A stretch of 64,000 nucleotides of DNA from NCBI GenBank assembly GCA_012295275.1, contig CM022666.1:11862577-11926576 (forward strand). Direction: 5' to 3'. The DNA is from Chrysomallon squamiferum. Taxonomy: Eukaryota; Mollusca; Gastropoda; Neomphalida; Peltospiridae. A program made the translations under genes and the position numbers. The first letter of the stretch is position 1. Each line of letters opens with the position of its first letter. Shown in pieces: positions 1 through 12,769 of this stretch. The notes beneath the pieces are model-generated. The model had not been told where the DNA came from. It was given only the letters and a program-made list of their open reading frames with translations, and did no database searches.

Positions 1-1441
1 GAGTCGAGGCTGTGTTGTCCCAGTTGTAGCCTTCATGCGCAAATGTTTTGAGAATGAAGACACAGATATTTCTTTAATAAGACATTTTGTTACTGAGGTA
101 CTGAGAGATATTTTAACCTTTATTTATTTATTTTTTTCTTTGTTTGTTTATTTATTTAATTATTATTTTTGTTTTTCAAGTTTTATTGTAATCATCTTAG
201 ATATAAGTTATAACATTCCTTTAATAATAGTTACAGTATTTTTATATTGATCCTTCTGAAAATAATGTAATTCTGTCTTTATATATATTTCAAAATTAAA
301 GCAAGGTGCAAACAATATTTTCATTAACTTCTTTATTAACTATTAGTCATTGTGTCTCCTTATGTAGACTATCGGAAAGAGTGTTTCTGACACACTCATA
401 TAATTAACACTTATTCATAAACTCTGAATGGAGAACAATGGAATCTAACAAAATATGAATGATTATAACTGACATTACCTAGAAGAAAAAATATGTAATG
501 AAATGTATGTTTTTCTATATTTACTTGCACAGGTTCTTGAAATAATAACTCCTCCATATACACCAGAATTTGTTGTCTTGTTTCTACCCCTGATTGAGAG
601 TGAGGAAATCACAGGAATGCTTAGAGCAGAGGATGGAAATGACCCAGTCTCAGAATTTGTTGGTAAGGCATCATTTAAACATTTCCTGGATGTATTCAGG
701 TTATTTATATGTAGTCTCCAGTTTAATTCTTTTACGTATTTGTTTAGCATTGCTTTGTAATATGTTGTATAAGAAAATATGAATATTTTCACATACATGA
801 ATTCAGATATACCTGCTGAAAGAAGTTATGTTGCAAGTGTTTATTTTAGCTTATTTTAATTAGCTGTAATGAAAATAAAGTGCCAGAAATTGAACATTTT
901 GAGGAATTTCTTTTCGTAAGAAATCAGTTTATTTTATTATTATTGTTTTGTTGTTCTTTTATGTGTTTTGCGCAATTCCATTAACAGCAGCTTGGGATGG
1001 GATGTAAGTCAGTGGTAGAACATCCACTTGATCATTAGTTGAGCCTCTGCTCCAAAGATTGTGATAAGGGATGGTACATACGTAAAAACTCCCTTGCTGC
1101 TAACTGGAAAGAGTTCCAAAGCAGTTAAAGAATTTCCTTTCTTGTTATTTAAATGGTCCTTAGCATTATATCCTATACCATACAACATAAAATTTGTTGA
1201 CCATGTTGTTAAATGAAACCTATCCTTCATTTCTTAACAACAGCAAACCAGCCCATTTTCTATGGTTTACTGAATTTTAGAACACACTATAGCCTTGTAA
1301 TCAGTTGCTATATTTTTTCCTTCCATGAAAGTATATACATTCTCAACAGATTGTTTTATGTGATGTTTGTATTTTAATTTGTTTTCTCTGTTATATGTTG
1401 CAGGTCACTGCAGAACCAACTACCATGACATAACAACGTGA
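1..1441 (+). CDS. NELFB: Negative elongation factor B (NELF-B/COBRA1), C-terminal three exons, 5' end outside window
   Basis: NELF-B is a subunit of the nuclear NELF complex that, with DSIF, holds RNA polymerase II in promoter-proximal pause. Exons seen: 1-97 (cut by the window edge; codons start at base 2), 533-662 and 1404-1441, with TGA at 1439-1441. Junction phases agree (0, then 1), with gtactg and gtaagg donors and cacag/tgcag acceptors. The first exon reads into [15 protein letters not shown]. The second begins [13 protein letters not shown] and has [11 protein letters not shown] and DPVSEF. The 12-residue last exon gives [12 protein letters not shown]. These match my memory of the conserved NELF-B C-terminus, where an LFLP segment is followed by a DP-[V]-[ST]-EF and HC motif. 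Only about 88 of some 580 residues are present. A polyadenylation hexamer AATAAA lies at 2142-2147. The identification is family recognition; the exon ends are read from the sequence. Confidence 0.92.
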
Positions 1442-2747
1442 AATAATTTATTTACTGAATTGGAATGTGATCTGCATTCACAAAATCTAGGTTTGTCTTC
1501 TAGCACTGCTGCATTTCTCTGTGGAATGTATACACATTTTGTTTTACAAGAGGATATCTTGCAGCTAACACAGCAGATGCCATTTCTTCTAAATTCAAAA
1601 AGAAGACAAGCCTGTTTATGGATTTTATATTGTGACTCTTCTAAATGAATATTGTCAGGAAAGTAAATGTTCTGCTTTGCAAAAACTGCCAGGATGCTGT
1701 GTGTCAGAACTTGGAAAGTGCACAGAAGTTATGACATCACAACAGCAAAATAATATTCAAAAAATAACAACGGTAACATCTGAGTTAATTTCATTTGTCT
1801 TGTGTTAGTTTTTAATGGATATTCTTAACATTTCAGATGCTTAATTTCCTTAATCTTCATTAGAATAATTAAAAATCTGTTTTATTTATGCTAATGTAAG
1901 ATGACAACCATCTTCCCTTGATTAGATGATAGTCTAGTTCCCAAGGTGCTGCTCCTGTATAAAATGAATGACCACTGTCTTTTATCAAAATACAATTGGT
2001 CTGCTCTGTTTAGTTTTCAAATTCAGACTTTATCAGTCTGTCACTCTTTGTTTTTCTTTTCTTTTTTGTTTAATCTTACTGTAAATGAAATGAAACTTCT
2101 ATCATTTGATAAATAACTCAAAACTTGTAAAGTCTGTAAAGAATAAATATTACATTAATTTATTATTATAAAATCTACATCAATATAGGAAAAGAGATCT
2201 TGTATTATAAAGAAAAGTTTTTTTTAATTTTTTTATTTTAAATTATTACATTTAAGGCATAATGAAAATATACATGAAGCAAGTCATCAGTTATATGTTC
2301 AGTTTAATCTGTTCCAGTTGTGTACATTTTTTCAAATATGATTAAGCAGGTTAGTATTCCTCATGGCCAATACAGTTTCATTCCAGATCAATACTGCATT
2401 GACTCTGCCTTGCCCTCTTTTCATAGATCAGTTTCACTCAGGTCTATTCACTGAAGCCATGTACAAAATACTGCGAAGCTGGTTCACTTATCTGTAAACA
2501 CAATGGTTGTGTGCCATATTCCATACATACACATGATGTAGATATTTGTACTCTCAACTGAGGCTTTATTTTCAGGGACATGTTTTTGTCCCACCTCTAA
2601 GCACTGAAGCCATATACAAAAATCTGTGAAAGCAAAGAATTTCATATTCATGTGGCTGCAGTGGTTTCTTCAACATATCCTGTTGTTTCATTATAGTTGC
2701 ACACCATCACTGATAAATGTGGAAATTAAATGCGTCTTCTTCCAAAG

Positions 2748-2778
<31 letters not shown>

Positions 2779-4238
2779 TGCTATGATTTTATATCATATC
2801 TAGGCACTAGAGTTATGTATAAAAGTCTTTGACAATCCAAGGAATTTCACTTTGATATGGCTATAGCTATTTTTTGTTAGCCAATCCCACTTGTTTGTAG
2901 CAACCAAAACTATTGTTGTAAGCTGTACACATGAACATTTTATTCTCTACTTGCTTTCTTTACTTCACCGTTACATTTTTCATAAGCCCAAACTGGAATT
3001 AACTTCATCATTTCCTAAGAAAGAATTTATATAAATCAATCAAAACAATATACATAATTAGTATGCTTGTTAAATACAGGTACATTTTTGAGTTTATTTA
3101 TTTATTTAGTTATTATTTTCATAATGATGAATAATTTTGAATAAAGTGATACATATGATGTTATATACCATACTGTTAAATCATAATAGTTGAATTTTGA
3201 ATTTTGTTATTTTTTATCCATTGTCAAGAATAAATTTTAACATCACTTGTAATTTTTTTTGGTCTCTCCATGCATGTTATTTTGTAATTTTGAAGGTAGC
3301 TTTTGTTGTTTTTTAAAATAAAAATACATTCTCTTATGAAATAGTAAGATAAAAATTTGGGTGGTGTTTTTTTTTACTGCAACTGTGATTTTCTTAAAGA
3401 ATTGTGTCCAAGACAGAAAATTGACTTTGTTAGTCTCACAGTTTAAAAAATGCTGCCTCTGTTATACCTGTCTCTCTAAAGCATCTGTGAAAAAAAATGT
3501 TGAAAGAAATCCAAGAACTGGAAAAAGTGATTGTGTTTTGTTGTTTTTTTTAATCACAAATCTGGTGACAAGAGACATCAGACATTACCAACAGTTTTGC
3601 AGCAGACAAAAAACAAGACTTTATTTAAGTAACACTGCAAATAGCAAGACATCTTTCTCTTTTGTTCAAGAATCAGTCATGGTTACCAAGATACGAAAAA
3701 TATATCAAGTGTATTATTCTGGTTTAAATTTTATCAGGAGATTTTTTAAAATGGTGTTTATAATGCTCTGCAAAAATAATCATTACTGTTAGATATTAAA
3801 AAAAATTCCATAAAGTATAAATAAATTACAGAAATCAGAATGCATGATGTGAAAAGAAAGAATATGGTAAAGCAGATTATTATTTATGTACCCTCCCACT
3901 AGTTAACATTTGTAACTTATGTAGGAAGAAGAATTTTTATTTATTAATTTGTTTGTTTTGTTTAAAATCCTATCCTATACTTTTATCTAATAGAAAACAT
4001 TTTAAGACATTAAAAGTAGTAATTAAAAATGTTATAGATGTAGTTACTGGAATTAGTAATAAAAACGTATATAGTTAGAAACAGAAGCGCATTAAGCCAT
4101 TATGTAAATGCAGTTTCTCTAAAACATCACGAGTTGTCATTTAGTTGTCATTGTTTATATATATAAAAAAAAGATTTAGGCTTTACAAAAAATAAGGTTC
4201 TACTGTAATAAAATTATTCAGTCAACAACTGGCTGGAT
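1442..4238. other. NELFB 3' UTR/flank, AT-rich, with degenerate repeats and a poly-T tract
   Basis: No gene is supported here. The first part is probably the NELFB 3' UTR. Three degenerate copies of one unit start near 2443, 2596 and 2800; each has a TCTA-N-GCACT or TTCACT lead, then an ATGTACAAAA-like core. A poly-T run of about 27 bases lies at 2748-2774. An open frame of 143 codons at 3361-3792 looks like chance: it is Lys/Phe/Ser-rich, has no recognised domain and is preceded by poly-T. Confidence 0.5.
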
Positions 4239-4339
4239 TTGTTCAAACAAACCAGTTCAATGAAAGCTTCTGGCCAGATGAGAGGCGTGAAATTCGGAGT
4301 GGACTGGTACGACAAAAATACATGGAAATTCAGGGCCCA

Positions 4340-4412
4340 AACATTGATGTACGCATGCGCATACATTTTCTATACCAATGGCGGGAGAATTTGTAACGTT
4401 CGCGAAAGCGGG
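4340..4412. promoter_or_regulatory. CpG-bearing promoter-like patch with NRF1-, YY1- and E2F-like words
   Basis: In otherwise very AT-poor-in-CpG DNA, about 70 bases hold ACGCATGCGCAT (4351-4362, one or two bases from the NRF-1 consensus), CCAATGGCGGG (about 4375-4385, CCAAT plus a YY1-like ATGGCG core) and TTCGCGAAAGCGGGA (about 4399-4413, E2F-like). Such clusters mark housekeeping promoters in animals. No gene start could be assigned on either strand; an 85-codon open frame at 4239-4496 spans the patch but is not recognised. It could be a promoter of an unseen noncoding first exon, or an old mobile element end. Confidence 0.3.
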
Positions 4413-4499
4413 ATATTAATATCGTTTAAGGACCTGCAGGACACTACAAAACCATTTGAAAAGAAAAAAGAAATTTGGTTGAACTGTATAAATTAGAGG

Positions 4500-6420
4500 A
4501 CCCTAAGTCCGTGGTTCCTCCAACCTTTTCGCTACCAAGATATCCTTTCATTTAAAAGAATCACTGTGACTTCGTTGTTTTTTTTTTGTTTTTTTTAATT
4601 TTATTTATTTATTTAATTTTAATTTAATTGATAAAATGTTAAAACTTGAAAATAACTAGACCGGTTACTATTACTGATGCTGGAATAATAAATAAATAAA
4701 TAAAAACATATAAATGTTGGCGGTGGTATTGAATAGAACACGAAATGGACAGACAGCCACTAGGTCTGATGTCTGAGAAAATCAACAAATCTGGTTTTGG
4801 ATTTTGTAAACTTTGTTTGGAAGGTGAGGATGTATTGCTATGACGTGCTGCTCTGCTTGAACAGCCAGATAATTTCATTTGACTGGAAAAAATAATTTTA
4901 AAAGTGCAAGCAAAATAAAGTATATAAATTAATAAAGAAATTAATAAATAAATAAATAAATAATTTTAAAAATCGTAATTCAAGAATCTACACGAATAAA
5001 ATACTTTAAAAAATGTCTTTTTCGTCCTGTTAATTTTGATACATTTTTTTTTTTTTTTTTTTGTTCTTTTTTTTTTAATTTGACTTTTTTTAAGTTTATT
5101 CATGATGTCTAAAATTAACAGTTTTGATGATTTGGTTTGAGATACTAAAAGTAAATTAATGTTTATTCAACTTTCATGTCTAAAATAAAATTCTTGAAAA
5201 TCGTTTTCAGTTATTTAAACGTTCATTTATGCGATAAAAGTTGAATTTTATTCTTCTTCTTCTTATTATTAAAATTAATTTTTTTTATTATTTTCTTCTT
5301 TTTTTTAAATTTTCTGTTTTTTTATCACGTTTATTCGATTTTAGAATCCCTTTCTCAGTGATGGGCAAGACGACTAACTGTGTAATGCATAAATTTTTAT
5401 TGCTGGAATGAAGCCTAGACGATACAGACTGTTGAAATATTTTCTTTTGTTTTCATTTTACGTTGAAAATAATTTTAAAAAATTAAAAGATCCGATCTTT
5501 TTATTATGCGGTTTTTTTTCTTCTTTTTTTAAAATTATGTTTTGATTTTAAGTACTAAAATAAGAATGCATACATTATTTAAAATATTCGGTGTACGTCT
5601 TAGCGCCTTTTTAATGTTTTCTTTCGCCCCATAACTTTAAAACCTGGCTACGCTCTTGTGTAGGGGCTGAATTCACACGTCTCATCAATTCTCATATTTT
5701 CTTTTCCATCTCTAAAACCTTCTCATAGACGTGAAATTCAAACGTTTGGAAATACACCTCAGTGTATGGCATAGTCGAGAAATTGTTACTTCAAAAAGAT
5801 TAAAATTTATTCTGTGGAAAAATATAATTTCCTATAAATTAATACAAAAATAAATTTAAATAATCAATTACAATAAGTAACAAATAAGAGGAATAAAGTA
5901 ATTATGAACTGTTTATTATCACATTTATAAATCATTGTCTATGATCTGAGATCTAGACTTCAATTTTCAGAAGTAAGACCATCCAAATTCATCTGTCGTA
6001 GATATCTTTTAATTCTAGTTACAAGGATATTTATTTTTGATTATCTGCTTGGAGGTCTTAGCAAAACAGTCTAGCTACGCCACCTTCCTGGTATATTTAA
6101 CATGCACAATATTTAACTTGATTAACTTCGTTCAGTAAGTATAAAGATACGCTCACATCTTTACTCTGTGAAGAACACGTATCCTTGTCTTCCTGCAAAT
6201 ACGCACAGCATTGTAAAATAAAATAAAAAATGTGAACGCTTCACATCCACTCACTCACACATTAAGGAAAACGTGAATGTTTATAGACGACTCTGAGGTA
6301 TCATGCAATAAATTACTAGCGAAAAAAACAACAACAAAAAAAGTAATATTAAGAAAAAAACAAACAAAAAAAACAAGAATCCAAATAAGAAGAAAGAACC
6401 ACACACACACACACCTGTTT
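4500..6420. other. AT-rich intergenic DNA, no gene seen
   Basis: Homopolymeric T and A runs (for example 5045-5062 and 5074-5085) and ATAA/TAAT-rich sequence. The part nearest 6421 is probably the 3' UTR of the minus-strand WxxW-domain gene. A TTTATT at about 6030-6035 is AATAAA on the minus strand. Nothing else was supported. Confidence 0.4.
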
Positions 6421-9400
6421 TTACACGGCAGACTGAAATTTAAGTATCTCTAAAGCCTCGGCGTAGGAAGGCGGCGACTCCGGAGTCTTACTGGCAGACT
6501 CAGACTCCCTGTCGAGTCCTTGCACACTGGGTGTGTCTGTCACAGCTTTTCTGATTGTTACACAATACTGATCGACGACGCGAGGTGCGCCAGTTTCCGA
6601 GTATCTCAGAGCGGAAGCACCGCTGATTTCCGGTAGCTCCATCTGAACACACTCTCTCACAGCTGTTCTGTTTCTGTCGAGTTCCGGGTGTTCACGAACC
6701 ACCTCGTCGTAGCTGGGGGGAGGCTGGCCCACGTTTCCCGAAAGCTTTACACGACGTTGTCGGTGTCTACGTACGCGAATTAGCTGAAATGTCATAATTC
6801 CAAGTATGGGAGACAGAACCGACAGAACTGCAATGAGCGCAATGAAACCACCGTCTGACGAAATGGCCGACTGCATCTGATCTGAAATGTAGATGACTTT
6901 AATAATAAATATATATTCTGATTAACAAAGAACTGAGGAGAAACCGCAGAAGTGTTTACACAAACTGTGTGCGAAATTTAATCTTTGAAGCGTATGTGTA
7001 ATTGTGTGATGAGCTGAATGCATGTGTTGTATACTACTGCATGTGAATATGCTTGTGTGTGTTCGTAGCATGCTCGCATAAATATATAGTTACATAAGAG
7101 GAAAATACTTATTAACTTTATTAATAAAAAAATTAAAAAAAAAAAAAAAAATTAAAGTTAAAAATTCACCGTCATTAAAACGACAACAAAGTAAACAACA
7201 GACAATAACAAAGTAAAGCAGCTGTAGCATACATACGCCTATAAATAAATTATAAAGGATCAACTTTATCATTAATTCATTTTGTATGATGTATGACGAT
7301 GTTTATTGTCATCGAGTCGGTGCACATTAGTTAAAACCGAAAAACAATCCCACTTCGGTACAAAACGAGCAACTTTCATTAATCAACACACGAAAACAAC
7401 AACAACAACAACAACAGCAAAAAAGTGCTTTAGAAATGTAACAGTTCATTGACATGGCTGTCGGTAGTTTATGTCTTTTTCTTCAGTTCCCTGACCTCGG
7501 TGTATACAAAATATAAACTCTGGTATTTTACGTAAACCACAGAACCGTGTCGATGGATAACGCAAACAATAATTCGGAAATTAATGAAGTGAACATGTAT
7601 ACCAGATATAAACCTTACCTGAAATAAAGTATAAATACAACTTAACTGTGAAATAAAATTTTGACTGAAGAAATCTTAATTTGAATGCAGACAGAAGCAC
7701 ATCTCTCTCTCTCTTTCTCTCTCAGTATATATATATATATTGATAATTATTTTCAGCAGGGAAAAAAACTTCCAAGATTCTTTTATACTGTAGAAGATCG
7801 TTTCCCTTCTGATTAAATATATTAAAATACACAATCTAAACCAATAAATAAATATACACCGACACCGCTATTTTTCCGTAATCGTGACGTCATCAATTAG
7901 AGGGCCGATCCTTTTTGTAAAATTTATTATTTGTTTTAACCTAAAGAAGCACACTTTAAATATTTCAGAGTAAAATCCATGTTTAAAACTTATCTTTCTA
8001 GTCAATGCAAAATAACATACAGAATTATTGTTATTATTATTATTAGTAGAAGTAGTAATGTTGTTGCTGGAATTACCAAATGCTTCGCAAGAATATCTGA
8101 TTTCGTAGTCATGACAACGGACTCCGGGTGCTTGATCGTGGCCAAGGCAGACAATTCCTGTCAGATTGCAGGGCAGAGACAGGACGTTGTTAGCCACAGC
8201 TGCGACGTCACTGAACAGTGTGATGCTGTTTGCCACTCGACACTGTACTTTGGCGGAACCGTTTGAACAGTAGGGTTCACTTGTCTGCAACATTTCAAAG
8301 AAAATAATCATTTATAGTAAATAAACACATAAATAAATGGACAAAGCAAGAACAGCAAGTTCAGTAATTATATAATTATAAAGAAATTCAGAAATGAATA
8401 AATTAAAAAATTATAAAAACAATGATATTTTTTGTGTTCTGCTGTATTTAAACTATAGTATTTGATTCCGATATAATACTACTACTACTACCTATACTAC
8501 TACTACAACTAATAATGATGATGATGACATATTGTACAATACAATAGGAGCATCCTTATCCGAAATTCCGAAACCGTTTCCGAGCAGCAGTTTTCGGATT
8601 GTTTTGTATTCATTAACTTTATTTTATTAACAAAATAATATTTTAATATTAAATTTAAAAAAATCCTGCAGATTATTTGTATGAGCTGTAAATGAAATAT
8701 AAATGGAATTTCTCTTTAGACTTAGATCGTATACGCAGGCTATCGCCTTACATTTCAAAATCCCAAAGTTCCCGAAACCCTTCCAGTCCCAAGCATTTCA
8801 GATAAAGTATTCCGAACGTGTAATAACGAGATGATGATTACATGCTATATAACGTATGTAGTAGAAGTTACGATAGCTCTGTGATAAATTAATACTGTTA
8901 AATAACTGTAAAAATGTACGCTTTCTGTCACAAAGGCTGCAATTTCCGGGTCACAAATTAACAATACACAAAGAGGGAGTAATTTTTATAAATACTTTAA
9001 ATGTGTTACTGCTAGTGTAACAATACACTAAAGTGTTACTGCTAGTGTAAGTGTGACTGGGTCACAAATTAACAATACACAAAGAGGGAGTGATTTTTAT
9101 AAATACTTTAAATGTGTTACTGCTAGTGTAAGTGTGACTGGGTCACAAATTAACAATACACAAAGAGGGGTGATTTTTGATAAATACTTTAAATGTTAGT
9201 GTTAGTGTAAGTGTGACTGGGTCACTCTCAGATGTTAGTAACACAATGAACAATAAAAACGTGTCTAGGTCCGTGTTACCTGTCGTAGTTTCTCTAGTAT
9301 CTCGACGTCGTTGCCGTCTGCAGGTGTGTCGGAGTTGTACCACTCGCTCCACGACATCGCCGACACAGCACGCACTGACAGAGACGAAGTAATTATTAGT

Positions 9401-10537
9401 GACCAAAGTCATAACAAACTGAGTCAAGCATGTAATATGAAGATGCTGTTACAGAAGCAAATATGTGGCTAATAGTTATATGATAAATTATGTTAAATAT
9501 AGAATAGATAAAATATTTTTTTTTTTTTTTTTCATTCATTTTCTAAATATTACGAATAGTTCTGTCTGTTACATTATTAGCAAATTCATTTAACGTGAAA
9601 CAATGTTTCTGCTATGGGAAGGTATTATTATTATTATTATTATTATTTATTATTATTATTATTCACCCGGTTCTTTTTAAATGACCTTATAACATTTCCA
9701 AACTTCAAATAAAATGTGTACTTAAGGTTATCTGTCGCGTCTAGACTGGACTGAAGGTGTTTTTGTGTGTGGAACGTAAACAAATACCTCTTGTTAAATG
9801 GACGCTGCTGTTTATGTGAAGATATCAAACGGGTTTCATTTTACTTAGCGTGCTTTTTATACGTTAAAACATTTGTTTACACTGTTTTGTCTTTTTGCCA
9901 TTAATGGATTCTAGTTGATTAGGTTTTTTAGTTAGCTCATTTGTTAAACAGTTTTTGTCAAAGAGTGTTTTCGAACTACATTACGTAAATGAAAATGACA
10001 GTAAAATTGAATTATGGAAATAGAAACAGAAATGGTAACTGAATCAGTTATGCTTAAAACAGAATAATTTTCAAATATTTACACGTGAAATTTATATAAT
10101 GATTCTTATTTCAGATAATCAGGTTTCTGTCTTAAAACTGAACATATGAAAATATTTATTTAATTTTTATTTTTATATGTGTATATATATATATAGGTAT
10201 GTATGTATGTATGTATGTATGTATAATCACGAAATAAATACTGTTGTCAATATGTTTCGTATTCATTCTGTTGTTTTTCTTTTCTTTTTTCATGTATTTT
10301 TATTCTAAATTAAGATGAGATTACTGTTTTTATAGATTAAGGTAATTTTCAGTTATGGTTAGTCACCGACTTGTTAGCTGAGACTGACTTGAAGATGTTA
10401 ATTTGTAGAAAAAGCACGAAACGCAAAGATTTCAGGTTGTTCGTGTATCACGACAGATGACTTGTGTTCAAATAAAATTCCGCTAATAGCTGTCTATCTT
10501 TACCTGATTGATGTGGTGGAAACAGGTTTGTGCGTAT

Positions 10538-10570
<33 letters not shown>

Positions 10571-10632
10571 TATACCGCCACACATACTACTCATACACAA
10601 CCACACCTACATACTCAGGACATGCACACATA

Positions 10633-10701
<69 letters not shown>

Positions 10702-11108
10702 TTATCATTTTGTACATGTGATTCTTTAAAATTAATCTGCATAATGAAATAGTCGGCATTCGTTTAAATAAGCAGATGCTGTACTATGCAGATTCAGCGA
10801 AATATTTAGAAAAAAAAACGGTCTATACAGTTGTATTTGACCTTTGTTAATAACTTAATGTTATAAACATTATTATTGGTATTTCACATGAAGTTTAATT
10901 AAATATAAATACAGCGAATAATAATAGAAAAACACAATTGTTGTGCAGACATTAATCCTAGCACTTGCTATATAAATATAAAAATATCTTGTTACATAAA
11001 TATAATAATGCTAATAATTATCATACACTCACCCGACTGTGATACAGAAACAAAGAAAAAGACAACGAGCCAGGAGCAATGATGCATGACTACTGAAGTT
11101 GTGTCCAT
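6421..11108 (-). CDS. Type I membrane protein with mucin-type WxxW ectodomain and cytoplasmic PPxY motifs (279 aa)
   Basis: Four coding exons on the minus strand: 11108-11033, 9374-9280, 8284-8077 and 6881-6421, totalling 840 bases, TAA at 6423-6421. Phases 1, 0 and 1 agree across the introns. Residues 1-25 are a signal peptide with a VVFFFVSVS core. WSEW at 34-37 starts a Mucin2_WxxW-type domain. Six cysteines follow (63, 72, 96, 103, 114, 123), with GIVCLGHDQ and CHDYEIRYSC, the typical end of that domain. Sequons lie at N65 and N97. A transmembrane helix covers about 139-161, followed by a basic stop-transfer (RVRRHRQRR). The tail carries PPSY at 181-184 and 263-266, motifs that bind WW domains such as those of NEDD4-type ligases. 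I infer a surface glycoprotein whose tail recruits a WW-domain partner; ligand and function are unknown. An in-frame Met at 11219 exists, but the Met at 11108 sits directly before the hydrophobic core. The exon 3 donor (TTTG|GTAATT) is weak. Confidence 0.84.
8547..8813. mobile_element. Degenerate DNA-transposon MITE (Tigger/pogo-like ends), in an intron
   Basis: The left end reads GGAGCATCCTTATCCGAAAT. The right end, reverse-complemented, reads GGAATACTTTATCTGAAAT: an imperfect inverted repeat about 270 bases apart. Both ends continue with CCGAAA/TTTCGG words, as in Tigger-type non-autonomous elements. TA precedes the left end, but no TA survives on the right. It lies in the intron between exons 2 and 3 of the WxxW gene. 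No coding capacity. Confidence 0.5.
8948..9235. repeat. Tandem repeat of about 80 bp, just downstream of WxxW-gene exon 2 (in intron)
   Basis: The word GGGTCACAAATTAACAATAC starts at 8948, 9059 and 9140, and a partial fourth copy (GGGTCACTCTC) at 9219. Spacings are 111, 81 and 79 bases; the first unit has an extra internal duplication around GTGTTACTGCTAGTGTAA. The array ends 45 bases from the exon 2 donor. Confidence 0.85.
10536..10702. repeat. CA dinucleotide microsatellite
   Basis: Two CA runs (10539-10567 and 10637-10700) separated by interrupted CA/CAT sequence, inside the first intron of the WxxW gene. Open frames here (His-Thr repeats) are artefacts of the repeat. Confidence 0.95.
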
Positions 11109-11874
11109 GTTCGTAAACTGTATACAGCTGTCTGTGAGCTCTACGGTTCCGCCCCAGTAGTTTGATGTCACAATACAGGAAAAAAGACCCGTCTGACCTT
11201 GGTGACCTGTATCAAACATGTGATCAGTTTAAACAGGTGTTCTTTTATATAAAATTATACAAATTTGTTTTTCTATTGGGTAACTAATAACAGTAGTAAA
11301 TTAGATGCATACCACTACCACAACAACAATAACAATAACAGTAAATAAATAAAATAAAAAAGACAGCACTCACATTATTTATTGAAAATTTATTGAAATT
11401 AAGTACAAGAATTAACATTAAATTAATGCTGGAAATTAAAATTATTTTAATTATATGTTTTATTTATTTATTTTTTAAAGTCAGTTTTAAAAAAACCTTC
11501 ATAATTAAACTTAGTGACTGGAGGTTTGGATTGGTTGGCAGATCAATCATTTTCACCCATCTCCCGGTTTTCTCAGGAGTGGTTTGTTATAGAGAGGTGT
11601 GGGGTTTTTGTTTGGGGGGGGTCCCTTCAATTATGGGAAGGTTTTTTTTTTTAAAAAAGGATCCTTAAGTATCAATCAGTTACCGGCAACAGCTGTTTGG
11701 CACATACAAAATAATTTATTTCTGAAACATAAAAACATAATTTATTGCTTATGTTCAAATGTCCTTTATGTCCTTTATCTCCGTTGGAACACGTGCAGCT
11801 TGTCGTGTGCGTGTGTGCGTGTGTGTGTGTGTGTATATATATACATATGTTGTTGCCATTTTTACATCCTTTTT

Positions 11875-11920
<46 letters not shown>

Positions 11921-12700
11921 TATTCTACACTTATGCAAAAGGCTTTTAAAATGATTGTTCTACAAGTCAGAATAATAAAATGACAATTATTTACTTGAAA
12001 GATGTAACCTGTTTTGCAGTATCAATAAATATTCAGTGGATCTTTAGATTTGTTAGCATGAACTGTTAATCACTGAAATTCAGTTCATGAAAATATTTTT
12101 TTTTCCCGCTGAACTATTCATGTGTTTATGTGTGTGTGTGTCTTTAAACAAAATTGTCGATAAAAATGGCAACATCATATTGTTTTACTGATCTAAAACT
12201 TGGAGTTCTGTCACCAAATTGTTTCTTTACTGATGTATTAAATGTGGTTATTTTATAATAATTATGTAAACTTCTGTTTGTCGTTCTCTGATCTGTGAAA
12301 TATTAAAACCAGCTTCACAACTTCTGTTAGTCGCGGAAATCTCGTCTCTCTACACAAAAACTTCGATATCACGTTTTGAATTGTTTCGTTCCAATTTGTT
12401 CCCACGTTAGCAGAGCCGCTGAACCTTCGCACTGTTTTATCATTTTTCATATGATCTTTATTGTTTCTGAACTGCGAGTGCCTCGAGTTTATTGCCAACC
12501 TCTGAATACTGATTTGCGCGGCTAAATACGTGTATAATCTCTTCAACTGCGATATGTGTGCACCATTTCACGGTTCACATTTGGAAGGTGTGCTTACTGC
12601 TTGCCCGTAAACACTTTTGATGCTTGTAATTCTTTTTACATCGTGAACATCGTCATTATCTGTTGTTTTATGTTCATTTCTTGTACATTATTTCCATCAT
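11109..12700. other. 5' flank of the WxxW gene; no gene seen; TG and AT microsatellites
   Basis: The bases just above 11108 should hold the WxxW gene 5' UTR and promoter, but no TATA-like or initiator element stands out. A TG run (about 11808-11834) is followed by an AT run (11879-11916). No protein-coding signal is convincing. Confidence 0.4.
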
Positions 12701-12736
12701 CTATTGTTGCTGTTGTTGTTGTTGTTGTTGTTGTTA

Positions 12737-12769
<33 letters not shown>

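Noticed and set aside
3361-3792. 143-codon open frame as a possible gene
   Set aside because: No recognised domain, Lys/Phe-rich composition as expected for AT-rich chance frames, poly-T at its start and no splice partners.
9143-9427. 94-codon minus-strand frame with VSVSACC
   Set aside because: Wrong frame over WxxW-gene exon 9374-9280; the WSEW frame joins its neighbours in phase.
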